Positions 21,779-33,779 of a DNA stretch of 64,000 nt are shown in pieces (positions within the stretch are counted from its first letter, which is position 1; each line of letters opens with the position of its first letter). The position numbers were made by a program, and so were the translations under genes. The notes below the pieces were generated by a model. The model saw only the letters and a program-made list of their open reading frames with translations, was not told the DNA's origin and made no database searches. Source of the stretch: Cyrtodaria siliqua (lineage: Eukaryota; Mollusca; Bivalvia; Adapedonta; Hiatellidae); the NCBI GenBank assembly GCA_037043455.1, contig JAWPHD010001272.1, positions 124,001-188,000 on the forward strand, read 5' to 3'.

Positions 21779-24700
21779 GTTATCGATGATGGTCCCTTTG
21801 ATATCCCCGCAGATGATCTTGGGATGGTTCCTGTTGAATTTTTCAACCAGGACCAATATCTGCTTACATTTGGTAGGGTAAGAAGGAGGGTGTATGGTGA
21901 TGGAAACTGTTTGTTTCGGGCTATAAGCTACGGGTTGTATGGATCAGAAGATGAATATGCCTTACTGAGGGCGATGGCTATTAGTTATATCAGAGATCAT
22001 GCTGATGACTTTCGCAATCATTTTGTTCCAGATTCTGTTGATGAAGACTTGTCAAGCTATATGGCTCGTCAGTTAGATCATTTGTCAGGAAATGGGGTCT
22101 ATGCTGGTCATGAATGCATTGTAGCTCTTGGTCGTTTATTTGGAATTAATATTCAGATTACTCTGGGTGGAAGTCCAGAGCATCCTGATATCTCAACAAC
22201 GTCTCTTGATCCTGTTGGTAATGCCCAGGCTCAGGTGCATTTAGTATATTCAACTGCTTCAGGAGGACATTATGATGTTGCCTTGGAGCAGCAGCACTCA
22301 CGTGATCAGCATTTTGTTCCAAACCAATCAGATGTTGTTATTGACACAGGCTTATCAGGATTAAATGTATTGGGTATAGATACTGGTCTACTGAAATCCA
22401 GTGTACCTGTTAATAGTTTCGGTGTTGCAGCTTCTGCTAATACGGTTCTACAGGGGCCCAATGTCCCTGTAAACCTAGTACCTGTGAGTAGTGTTTTGGT
22501 TCATTCTGATGTTGAAACTGCACAACAAGGCTCTAATGACCCAGATAGTAATATCAGATCCCCAGTTATTGTCGAGAGTCTTCCATTTCAAAAAGGTTTT
22601 GAAAATGTTGGTAAGATGTCAATTAATTGTAGCTTCCCTGAAAAGACATTGTAGTGCAAATACTGTTCATATGCTTGCAAAAGATCATTCAATTTAAAGA
22701 GGCATGTTACAGCAAAACATTCATTAACTGAAGAAAACGATGTGTCTCAGGTTAACTTGATACAACATATGAAGGTTAAACACCCCTCAAGTAATTCATC
22801 TACTTCAACAAATAGTACAGATATCCCTTTAATCGAACAGGTAGTTGATGCTGGCTTAGATGTTAGTCAGGACTCTGGATCACCAGGGTCTAGGATTCAG
22901 ACTTGTTCAGACTTTAATTCTTCAGTTAAGAAATCGGTTAAGAAATCTAAAGCAGCTGGTTCTAGAACTGTTGTTTCCAGTACTCCGAATGGTCGAGTAA
23001 GGTTAATGAGTTGCCTTGCTAGCGGTTGCAATTCATTGTTTAAGACTGTTGAGGGAATGGTCAATCATTTAACATCTGATCATTCTTTACAATTTTCCGT
23101 TTCAAATTTGGTATTCCAAACTTTAGAAGAATTTACTTCCTGGAAAGAAAATGAGGAAATAAGTAACAATGTTTTTTTTTCTAAACCAAGATCAACAAAA
23201 AAAAATCATAAAAAAAATCACCAATACATTCAATATGTCTGCAACAGAAGTGGTAAACCCCGAAAGCACACTCTTAAAAACATTGGTCAAGGTCGTGCAG
23301 GAAAAACAAATGTGAAGGGTTCATGCAAGCAGAACACAGTCTGTCCGGCAAGGATGATGGTAAAAATTATTGAAGACGGTGTTTCTGTTAAATATATTCA
23401 CACTCATACGCATGCTACTACCTTAAATCAAACTAAGTTTTTGCCAGTTCCCCAGTCTGTAAGATAAGAAATAGCAACAAAATTATCGTTAGGTGTACCA
23501 AGTGACTGAATATTGAGACAAGTTCGTGGTGAAGCTGGTTGTTTAGAAAACAGAGAAGAGTTTGTCTTTCAAAAACACCATTTAATTGAAAAAAGAACAA
23601 TTAATTCACATTTAATTGAAAAAAGAACAATTAATTCAATTGAAAAACAACTTATCAAAATTAATACTAATCGTGACCTAGGTAATGCCACATCTCTTAG
23701 CCTTCTTGTTAAAGATCTACAATCAAAACCTTACAACCCGATTCTGTTTTTTAAACACCAAAATGAGGAGGACACAAATAAGATGTTGCAAAGGGATGAC
23801 TTTATGTTAATTTTCATGTCTAAAGAACAAAAGGACATGTACTCCAAGTTCGCACCACGCATACTTTGTATTGACTCCACACATGGCACCAACAGTTATG
23901 ATTTTAAATTGATTACTGTAATGGTGGTGGATGAATATAAAAAAGGCTATCCCGTTTCTTTCTGCATCTGTAACAAAGAGGATGAACGCACATTTACACT
24001 TTTTCTCAAGTATGTACAAAACGCTTCACCCGAAACAGAGGTTAATACATTAATGACTGATGATGATCTTTGTGCATGCAATGCTGCAAAAACTATTTTT
24101 GGCAACTCCATTTCACATTATCTTTGCATATGGCATGTACGTAGGGCCTGGGATAGAAACTTTAAGAAAATAAATAATCAAAACAATCGGGACATTTTCA
24201 AACAAACACTTTCTTCCCTGATGTACTCACAATCTGTCAATGATTATCAGACTAAACTCCAACAATTCATTAACACATACAGATATACAGAAAGTAATTT
24301 TATATCCTATTTTGAAAAAAACTATGCGTCAAGACCGGAAAAATGGTGTATTGCTTACAGGAGAAAAGATTTACAAACAGAAATAAAAACAAACAATTTT
24401 GTTGAAAGTTATCACAAAACATTAAAAAGAAACTTCTTTAATAAAGGAAAATACAATAGAAGAATCGACGATTTATTGAATTATTTATTATTACTCGAAG
24501 AACACTACTTTTTAAGAAGAAAACGATATACAGTGTATAGTACCATAGGAATCGGACATATTGTATTTGCATGTAATAAACCAGATTGACTATCCACTAC
24601 TAGTATATTAAAATATATTTTTATGATTTTTATATAAAATTATATACATGCTGGGACCTACATACTGTACTATGTTTACAATACGTCCGATTCCTATGAT

Positions 24701-25591
24701 AGTACCCCTCAAGCATTAAATATAGACAAGTCCGACAGACATGAACATGGGATCAATATAAACGACAATAGCCTTAACAACATCAATGAAAACACTTTCT
24801 TAATTTCATCTTGCAGGTCCACGGAACATTACACAATAACTAAGTTATGTAATGTGTGCACATATACTTCTTGTTTCGTAAAGTGTATGAAACTACCTTG
24901 CATAAACCTGTGCAGACATTTATACTGCTGTAGTTGTCCGGACAAAGACGATATCTGTAAACATATTCATAAAGTTCACTCATTCATTTGTTTACAAAAC
25001 CCCCAGGAAGAAGACACTGATTTAGAACCCATCATATCGACAACTGAATTAAGTCAAGAAACATTCACAAACGAGAAATCTCAATCATACAGGGGACAGT
25101 TACATTCATTTCACAAATATATCAACCAGTTGTGTTTGGACATGCTAGATCCGAACCTACATAGTCGACTAGGTACAATCAATAATGCACTGAATACACT
25201 TCTTTCAGACAACAAAGCTTACACAGAGTTACAAAAACATTCAGCCCCAACACTAACTAAAAAAAGAAAAATCGCTCCGAATCAAAAGGTTGAAAAGCAA
25301 CCAAAATTCAAACCCAAAAAGGCAAAGGCTAAATCAACCAATAAACAGGGTTCTGTTAAAGAATACCCACCACTTCGCCTCGTACAACGCACAACGGCAC
25401 CAGAACAACCTATATCCGAATATCAAGACCCATTTCTTTCACGGGGTGGTATAGCCTTACCATACAATTTGCAATGCCCGCCAAATGTTCAAAATTTGCC
25501 AATTAAAGTGTCATTTCCAAATGGAAAAGTAACAACCATTAAGTTTAGCTCTGGTGTCGGTTTACCACATGATGAAGACATGAATCTTTAA
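21779..25591 (+). pseudogene. OTU protease - C2H2 zinc finger - MULE DDE transposase - SWIM fusion gene, interrupted
   Basis: One reading frame runs from a splice acceptor (CTTTCAG, 21778) to 25591. Order of domains: OTU cysteine protease (21824-22290) with the D-G-N-C box (Cys at residue 29) and a late GGHYDV histidine near residue 149; C2H2 finger (about 22653-22715, YCSYACKRSFNLKRH); a second finger near 23010-23080; a basic FLYWCH/FAR1-like segment; a MULE-type DDE core (about 23850-24420) with CIDSTHGT, MTDDD, HVRRAW and NNFVESYH; and a SWIM finger (24880-24985, CINLCRHLYCCSC then CKHIH) with a basic tail. In-frame stops are at 22652 (TAG), 23465 (TAA) and 23507 (TGA). A 155-bp MITE cuts the frame at 24544. 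Known MULE transposases cut and paste DNA; the OTU fusion would add deubiquitinase activity. Internal duplication of a 10-residue segment occurs at 23578-23637. An inactive relic on this evidence. Confidence 0.8.
24544..24698. mobile_element. 155-bp MITE inserted in the MULE transposase frame
   Basis: Ends CATAGGAATCGGAC and GTCCGATTCCTATG are inverted repeats (extended imperfectly to about 25 bp), flanked by the 7-bp duplication atagtac (24537-24543 and 24699-24705). Taking out the insert and one duplication (162 bp, a multiple of three) leaves an uninterrupted frame joining the DDE core to the SWIM finger, direct evidence of insertion after the gene was coding. The interior is AT-rich without coding capacity. 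Confidence 0.85.
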
Positions 25592-25766
25592 AATAGTCAT
25601 CCCGCCAATAACATCCACATTTACCTGTTTTGAGAATCCAAACTATATAGACACAATATAAACGGCTTAAACTAGCCAGGCCAAACCCCAAAACGGGAGC
25701 GTCAAATTAATAGTTTATACCAACTCCTTTGACTCAAAACCAAAAACACCACTTAAACAACCTTAC

Positions 25767-26600
25767 AAACTGTTAAAGGGGATCGGAGATTCGTGGGTCT
25801 TATGACGCCTCTGTGAACCGTTGACTCAACAACACCACAAAAACATATACATCTACTGTTAAAGGGGATCAGAGATTCGTGGGTCTTATGACGCCTCTGT
25901 GAACCATTGACTCAACAACACCACAAAAACATATACATCTACTGTTAAAGGGAATCAGAGATTCGTGGGTCTTATGACGCCTCTGTGAACCTTTGACTCA
26001 ACAACACCACATAAACATATACAAACTGTTAAAGGGAATCAGAGATTCGTTGGTCTTATGACGCCTCTGTGAACCATTGATTCAACAACACCACAAAAAC
26101 ATATACAAACTGTTAAAGGGAATCAGAGATTCGTGGGTCTTATGACGCCTCTGTGAACCATTGACTCAACAACACCACAAAAACATATACATCTACTGTT
26201 AAAGGGAATCAGAGATTCGTGGGTCTTATGACGCCTCTGTGAACCTTTGACTCAACAACACCACAAAAACATATACAAACTGTTAAAGGGAATCAGAGAT
26301 TCGTGGGTCTTATGACGCCTCTGTGAACCATTGACTCAACAACACCACAAAAACATATACATCTACTGTTAAAGGGAATCAGAGATTCGTGGGTCTTATG
26401 ACGCCTCTGTGAACCTTTGACTCAACAACACCACATAAACATATACAAACTGTTAAAGGGAATCAGAGATTCGTGGGTCTTATGACGCCTCTGTGAACCA
26501 TTGACTCAACAACACCACAAAAACATATACAAACTGTTAAAGGGAATCAGAGATTCGTGGGTCTTATGACGCCTCTGTGAACCTTTGACTCAACAACACC
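25767..26600 (+). repeat. 84-86 bp tandem repeat, about ten copies
   Basis: The unit contains 'actgttaaagggaatcagag', 'attcgtgggtcttatgacgc' and 'ttgactcaacaacaccac'. Units alternate between two length variants ('atacatctactgtt' and 'atacaaactgtt') and between 'accattgac' and 'acctttgac', so the array partly grew as a two-unit block. One diverged unit lies at about 26660-26700. It starts 175 bp after the MULE relic and could be its subterminal array. Confidence 0.9.
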
Positions 26601-26769
26601 ACATTGTCTATTAATGCTGGCTGACTGTGTTCTGTGAAAGCTACATTTCCTGTTCGACGTTTTTACCTATTTTTATGACGCCTCCGTGAATCTTCTGACT
26701 CGAAATTAAAAAAGAGAGGAAAAGACATTCTGTCCACCACTTCAGAAAGCATTATATATCTGTAGGTAG

Positions 26770-28110
26770 GGACTATAGTTATCCCTTTTATAGGACTCAT
26801 ATGCATATCACTGTTATAATAGTACAGAACTAGTTATCCCTGTCATAGGACTATTTATCACTGATATAGTATTACAGAACTAGTTATTTCTGTTATAGGA
26901 CTAGTTATCCCTGTCATGGGACTATTTATTACTGATATAGTAGTATCTAACTAGTTATCCCTGTTATAGAACTAGTTATCTCTGTCATATGACTATTTAT
27001 CACTGATATAGTAGTATAGAACTAGTTATCTATGTCATAGGACTAGTTATCTATGTTATAGGACTAGTTATCCCTGTCATAGGACTATTTATTACTGATA
27101 TTTTAGTATATAACTAGTTATCCCTGTTATAGAACTAGTTATCTCTGTCATATGACTATTTATCACTGATATAGTAGTATAGAACTAGTTATCTATGTCA
27201 TAGGACTACTTATCTATGTTATAGGACTATTTATCACTGATATAGTAGTATATAACTAGTTATCTATGTCATAGGACTATTTATCACTGATATAGTAGTA
27301 TATAACTAGTTATCTATGTCATAGGACTATTTATCACTGATATAGTAGTATATAACTAGTTATCTATGTCATAGGACTATTTATCCCTGATATAGTAGTA
27401 TATAACTAGTTATCTATGTCATAGGACTAGTTATCTCTGTTATAGGACTATTTATCACTAATATAGTAGTATAGAACTAGTCATCGCTGTTATGTGACTA
27501 TTTATCTTTGTTATCTCTGTTATAAGACTAGTTATCCCTGTTATATGACTAGTTATCAGTTATAGGACTATTTATCATTACTTTAGTAGCATAGAACTAG
27601 TTATCCCTGTTATAGAACTAGTTATCCCTGTTATATGACTAGTTATCCCTGTTATATGGATATTTATCCCTGTTATAGGACTATTTATCACTACTATAGT
27701 AGTATAGAACTAATTATCCTGTTATAGGACTATTTATCACTGTTATAGGACTATTTATCACTGTTATCTCTGTTATAGACTAGTTATCCCTGTTATATGA
27801 CTATTTATCACTTTTATAGGACTATTTATCACTGTTATCTCTGTTATAGACTAGTTATCCCTGTTATATGACTATTTATCATTGTTATAGGACTATTTAT
27901 CACTGTTATCTCTGTTATAGACTAGTTATCCCTGTTATATGACTATTTATCACTGTTATAGGACTTTTATCAATGTTATCCCTGTTATATGACTATTTAT
28001 CCCTGTTAAAGAACTAGTTATCATTGTTAAGGACAAGTTATCCATATGAATGACTATTTATCACTGTTATAGTAGTTGTCACTATTATAGAACTAGTTAT
28101 CCCTGTTTTT
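26770..28110 (+). repeat. AT-rich satellite-like array of ~20-bp units in higher-order blocks
   Basis: 'actagttatccctgttatag' and 'gactatttatcactgatata' type units are repeated for 1.3 kb. Higher-order repeats of about 60 bp ('tataactagttatctatgtc' with 'ataggactatttatcactga') are nearly identical at 27240-27430. Every unit has a TTAT(C/A)-type core. No gene. Confidence 0.88.
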
Positions 28111-28119
28111 CTGCCAAAT

Positions 28120-28850
28120 TATTATGAAAGAAAAGAGAAATAAAAAAAGACAAAAAAAAAGACAAAAAAGGAAAATAGAAAAGGTAATGTACATAATTTG
28201 TTAATAAGTGTGTGTGTGTGTGTGTGAGATTGTGAAGGAGAACATTTTGTTTTATATGTATATGACAAATCCTGACAAATAGAAATGTAATAAATCACTC
28301 ATATCACTGTTTTATGGATAGTCCATTATTACAGACAAGCAGTGCTATCCAGCTTGTGTTGATTTTAATATCAGTTTGTCACAATATGTAAATGTGGTTA
28401 TAATGTGTTGTAAGTACATTAATTATTATACATGATTACTGTATAACTTATCCAACAAATCTTCAAACAGAGCATTTAATCTTAATGCTTCTGGTACAGA
28501 GAAGTTGGTCTAAAAGAAAACACATCCTCAGCTTGTATTGTCCATTATCATTCGTATCCGTTTAATTATTCTTATAACCTGGAGCTTTAGCTTTAGTTTT
28601 TTTTAATCAATCTTGCATAACGCAACCAGTCCCTTTAAACCCAGATCTCGACCATGAGATTTTGTTATTGGTTTATTGCTGAGATACAATTTTTGATGAA
28701 GAAATGTGTACAAATATAAAGTTACAAGGCATGCTAAAATGTGGGTACTATGAACTCAGGAGGCTAACTGTTAGCACCGTGTTGTTCAAGTCTCAATTTG
28801 AATTCACCATATATACTTTAAATGAAATTGTCTTTATTGGATAAGAACTG
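28120..28850. other. Non-coding interval with an A-rich tract and a short (GT)n run
   Basis: An A/G-rich stretch at 28120-28190 and a GT microsatellite at 28208-28226 are the only features I can support. Confidence 0.5.
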
Positions 28851-28854
28851 TAGA

Positions 28855-29630
28855 AGTTACAATGATACAACACCTCCGGACAATACGTACATCTGCACGT
28901 TACAATGATACAAAACAATATACACATCTGCACGTTGCAATGATACAACACTTCCTGACAACTTATGCACATCAGCATGTTACAATGATACAACACCTCC
29001 GGACAATACGTACACCTGCACATTACAATAATACAAAACCTCCGGACAATATACACATCTGCACGTTACAATGATACAACACCTCTGGACAATATGCACA
29101 TCTGCAAGTTGCAATGATACAAAACCTCTGGACAATATGTACACCTGCATTTACAATGATACAACACCTCTGGACAATATGCACGTATGCACGTTACAAT
29201 GATACAAAACCTCCGGACAATATGCACATCTGCACATTACAATGATACAACACCTCCGGACAATACGTACACCTGCACGTTACAATGATACAAAACCTCC
29301 GGACAATATACACATCTGTACGTTACAATGCTACAACACCTCCGGACAATATGTACACCTGCACGTTACAATGATACAACACCTTTGGACAATGTGCACA
29401 TCTGCACGTTACAATGATACAACACCTCCGGACAATATGCACATCTGCACGTTTCAATGATACAAAAACTCCGGACAATATGTACACCTGCATTTACAAT
29501 GATACAACACCTCTGGACAATATGCACATCTGCACGTTACAATGATACACCTCCGGACAATATGCACATCTGCACGTTACAATGATACAACACCTCGCGA
29601 CAATATGTACATCTGCACGTTACAATGACA
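28855..29630 (+). repeat. 43-bp tandem repeat, about eighteen copies
   Basis: The unit contains 'cacgttacaatgatacaaca' followed by 'cctccggacaatatgcacat'. Copies vary at 'tacaaca/tacaaaa' and 'gcacatc/gtacacc'. Open frames on both strands within it are translations of the repeat. No spacers, so not a CRISPR. Confidence 0.9.
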
Positions 29631-29649
29631 CTACCGATGCAGTACCTTC

Positions 29650-30680
29650 CAAGGTTCATCTTGATCGGATGAAAATTGTACGAGTTATACAAAAATGAGA
29701 TCTTTATAGACAGAAGGACAGGAGACGGATGGACAGACGGACAACGCCATGCCATAATATGTTTCATCTGCAAACGGACATATAAAAAGTCGGCAATCAT
29801 TATTGACCCTGACCTGCATTTTGGTCCTTGTTTTATGTTCATAAAAAAAGTTAACGTTTGCATATTTACCACAGTATTCCAACTTTATACATAGTTACAT
29901 ATTAACGACCACTATAGATACATTTTAAGATCAATCTTATTAAAATCATATCCTAATTACGCTTTGATACTCTCCGCTATTGCTAGTAGCGAAGAGTATC
30001 GTAGCGTGATAAAGGGTCTGATTTTAATGAGATTGTTTTAAGATGGTCGGTTAGCAAGATGGGTGCGACTTAAATTGTATCAGGCATAGGTTGGGGCTCC
30101 TCGTTGAACATTGTATTACGTAACTATCTGTATACTATGTGTAATGTTCTTTATATTATTTGACAAAAAAGGCAAGCCACCGAACACCAAACCCAGAAAA
30201 GCCCAATTAATTGGTCATACTGATGGGTGTTGTGGTGGTGAGGAGTGTAAAATACCTCACTTACGCACCTTTTAATCATAGCTGTGCGTGGAGGCATCTT
30301 ACATACATTTTTAACTAGAACATACTAAATCTTAGTTGTATTCAGTATAAGGAAGAGTAAACAACTGTGAAGTGTACTGATATGCTTATATCACGGATCT
30401 ATGGCGTTTACGATACACAGGTGTTAACATGCTTTTTCTTAGTTTATTGCAGATTATGCATTGTCTTGATGCATGACTAAAGGAGAACCATACTGCATTT
30501 AGAAGATAGATAGATTTATATGTAGAAGTGATTCATAACATTATGACAGTCTAGTGTACTGATGAAATGTCCATCTCATCAATGGATAGAGAACACTGTA
30601 CTGTACTCTCTGTGCTTACAGTACTAATAGCAGTCTTATAATGGCTTAATTGTTGCTTTTTACAAACACGGTTGTGAAAT
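29650..30680. other. Non-coding interval
   Basis: A fragment of a dispersed repeat tail lies at 29690-29760 ('aggacaggagacggatggac', 'ggacaacgccatgcc'). A short hairpin ('gatactctccgct... agcgaagagtatc') lies at 29967-30000. Otherwise nothing is supportable. Confidence 0.45.
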
Positions 30681-30694
30681 AAAATTTATGTCTT

Positions 30695-31615
30695 GCGACA
30701 CGCCCGGGAATCGCACCGCCAGCATTTACCGAGAGTATAAGGATTTTCGGAAATACAGGCGAGCGATAAAACTTGCCGGAATTGAGGTAGGTGATCAACA
30801 TCGTGCACGATTGTTTTTGTACGTAAACCTTTATGCTATACACTGCGCTAGCCGAACAATTTGTTGTTAATTTAAAAAAAAACACCTTATTATAACAGTA
30901 CTTACTGGAACGCCAACTTAAAAATTCACAATTGAAACTCTCTTCAAACAGTTGAGCCTTGGTCTAATTCAATTAAAGACAGGTCTAATTAATTTAAAGA
31001 GGGGTTCAACTGAATAAGACCACTCTTCAATAGTTTCAACCTCTATTCAGTTGAGTTAGACCAGGAACGTTTAATAATACACGTTCCTGGTTAGACCGAT
31101 GTGCAATTGCAACTGAATTGGACCGTTCTCTTATTCAACTGAAGAGATGCTTTGGCCTTGTCAGACAAATTTAGCCAATCAGCATTCAGTTTAATAAACA
31201 CTGTAGGCTTTCATAATTTCTGTATCGCTTTCAACTCGAGTTTTGATAGGCTTACACAGACACACCTCCTACGACGCCAAAAGCCAGCTTAAACGACTGG
31301 TGCCGAAAAATAACATCTACACGTGTTACGCGATTTTTTCTCCACACAATTTGCATACGGCAAAAAGGATTTCTCCAACAAGCGTAGATGATCGATGCCC
31401 AAAATCTTGGAATAGTCGCATTGGTCAATTGGCTAGCACATGACATTCTCCGATTTTTGAAAAAAAGGTATAAATACAAAAACAATCGTGCGCAATGTTG
31501 AAACCTTCCGAAATTCCAGCAATTTGTATCGCTCGCCTGCATTACCGGAAATCCTAATCCTTAAACTCTCGGTATTGTAAAAGCAATGCTGGCATTGCGA
31601 TTACAGGGCGTGTGC
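30695..31615. mobile_element. Foldback-type element with ~150-bp inverted repeats
   Basis: The left arm (about 30698-30860) and right arm (about 31465-31612) are inverted copies sharing 'ccgagagt', 'caggcgagcgata', 'gcacgattgtttttgta' and a 'cacgccc' end. The loop (about 600 bp) holds degenerate 'attcaattgaagag' repeats (30950-31150). A target duplication could not be fixed. No transposase is present, so it is non-autonomous. Confidence 0.6.
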
Positions 31616-31849
31616 GAGCTCATGCAAACAAACTGGTTTTGTTTCTTAATTATGCCATACAATATAAGTGTGAAAATAAGTAGAAGTATACTACAGGTTA
31701 AGATAGTCTGGTGTTTTCTTAAACAGTCAGCTAGCAAACATCGTATATAATCTAATACCTTTGAAGGGAGTACATTGGGATTGGTATTTTGTAGAATTGC
31801 TTAAATACATTATTTTTGTATTAAATTTATAAAAAAAGATATAATAACC

Positions 31850-32235
31850 ATCACAAAAAAAGGCCACTGAAAGAAATGAAAATAACCGAATATCGGCATA
31901 GCTACTATTAGGTCTTATAGGCCCAGACCTATATAGCATTTTGAAAAAAAAAGAAAAATACCAAAAATGCAATAAAACTGAAGCCTGAGGGGGTGTGGGG
32001 TTAAGGGTCAAACTGTATTTCTTATTTTATTTTACAGTGTAGGTAATTCAACTTTTGTCAAACTTCAATTCCCAAATTTTTCCAAAAAAATCTTAAATAC
32101 CACAAGTTTTCCTGTCCGATAACGCCAAAACGCACCAAGTAAAAAAAAAACGCCCGGGAGCATGCCCGGTACCCACTAGTTCTGTTTGACGGGACTATAT
32201 ATGCATTTCAGGTCAGCTACGCCTCTGCCTAAGTA
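31850..32235 (-). mobile_element. Degraded MITE related to the 'gctacgcctctg' family
   Basis: The right end 'ggtcagctacgcctctg' (about 32211-32227) matches the right end of the 18552-19214 element. The interior holds 'gcaataaaactgaagcctga' and 'gtgtggggttaaggg', which match the 10868 element in inverse orientation. The left end is not resolved. Confidence 0.4.
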
Positions 32236-32239
32236 TGTA

Positions 32240-33370
32240 TTCTCTGACAATGGTTTTAAATTGGTAATTTCATAGTGTGTATTTTAAGCAACAGAATATG
32301 ACATTCAAACTTTAGGTCATTTCAACATAATGCATGTGCCCTTGACCCTAAAGGCAAAGTGCTACTATATATATTACAAGAAAGAGCTAGTCTATGTTTT
32401 ATCCAGATTATTATTTCTTTTTCATATTTCATTTCACATATCACTTTTGCAATGCAAAATTCTATATTTTTCATATTTTCATATTCAATTCTAAATTCAT
32501 ATTTTTTCTCGTCATAAAGTAGGATTGTCTCCCCTCCATCTTACAGCTTCACCTTGAAAAAAAGAAATAAATTAGTGTTACATGATGCATGCAGGTTTTA
32601 CTACTTGGTGTATGCTCCAGTATTATTCACATGGTTATGTGTTTTCATCATCATAGCAGGGTCATCAAAGTTTCAATCTATTATGTGAAGTAGTTTCGGA
32701 CTTACAACTTAAATAACAAGCTTATTCTAAAAACATTTATGCTCCATACATGTGTGACGTTTTATTCCATTGTGTAACGCAGTTACCTAGATACAAACTT
32801 TAACCATTGGACAGGGACAGCAGAAGCAGACCGCTCAAGTAATGACAATAGCTCTTTTCAATTTTTTAAAGTCAAGCTAAAAATACATCATACTGAAATT
32901 TAGTTTCAAATTCAATGTGCATATAAACTACGCTCCATGATCCATACGATTGAGTTATTGTTTATGAAACAGACTCTATGACTCCGCTAATTTTTGCTCT
33001 ATGAAACATAATATTATTTTGTACGGCTCTTAGACATACAAGTTATATGAACTATATGTACAACAGCTAGCAAAGTAAACCTCATTTAAATTAGTAGTGT
33101 ATTTATGATTTAGCAAACAAAAAACTTCCGAATCGTCAAATTTTACACAAGTAACATGTTGCTTAATTTAATGCTTATGCACATTTTCCAATGAAACAAA
33201 CACATATTACGATGGTTTTCATTTGTATATTTGGCGTCACACCAATGGCTCTTTCAGATGGCCTCATGATGTACCTTTAATTGTTGATATCACTAAAATA
33301 ATGGTTAAGTTCACAACATATTTATAAATAAATGTTCCATACGGACATAACACCGTATGTTTTCAACAAC
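32240..33370. other. AT-rich interval with no supportable gene
   Basis: I see no coding frame, tandem repeat or element ends in this stretch. Confidence 0.45.
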
Positions 33371-33380
33371 AGAACAAATT

Positions 33381-33775
33381 CTTTAGATTTGGATTATATA
33401 GAGGATCTTACATGAATGTATTATTGATTTTGATAAACAAGTTGAATAAAATGATAGAATACTAGGCTCTGCCGAGTACCCTATCTTTTTATCCAACACA
33501 TTTATTAAAGTATCGTATTGCATAATATACCACGCAAACAATTGGGATTAAATGTTTTACTGTATACAAACACAGTGATTTTAGATTTGGATTATATAGA
33601 GGATCTTACATGAATGTATTATTGATTTTAATAAACAAGTGAATAAAATGATAGAATACGAGGCTCTGCCGAGTATTCTATCTTTTTATCCAACACATTT
33701 ATTAAAGTATCGTATTGCATAATATACCACGCACACAATTGGAATTAAATGTTTTACTGTATACAAACACAGTGA
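33381..33775 (+). repeat. ~200-bp tandem duplication
   Basis: Two copies (about 33381-33580 and 33582-33775) share 'tttagatttggattatatag', 'aggctctgccgagta', 'ctatctttttatccaacaca' and 'tgttttactgtatacaaaca' with only a few differences. Confidence 0.85.
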
Positions 33776-33779
33776 TACA

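Noticed and set aside
28793..29460. ORFs of 70-87 residues on both strands
   Set aside because: They are translations of the 43-bp repeat.
28855..29630. CRISPR-like array of regular 43-bp repeats
   Set aside because: The repeats abut one another with no unique spacers, and the host is eukaryotic; it is a minisatellite.
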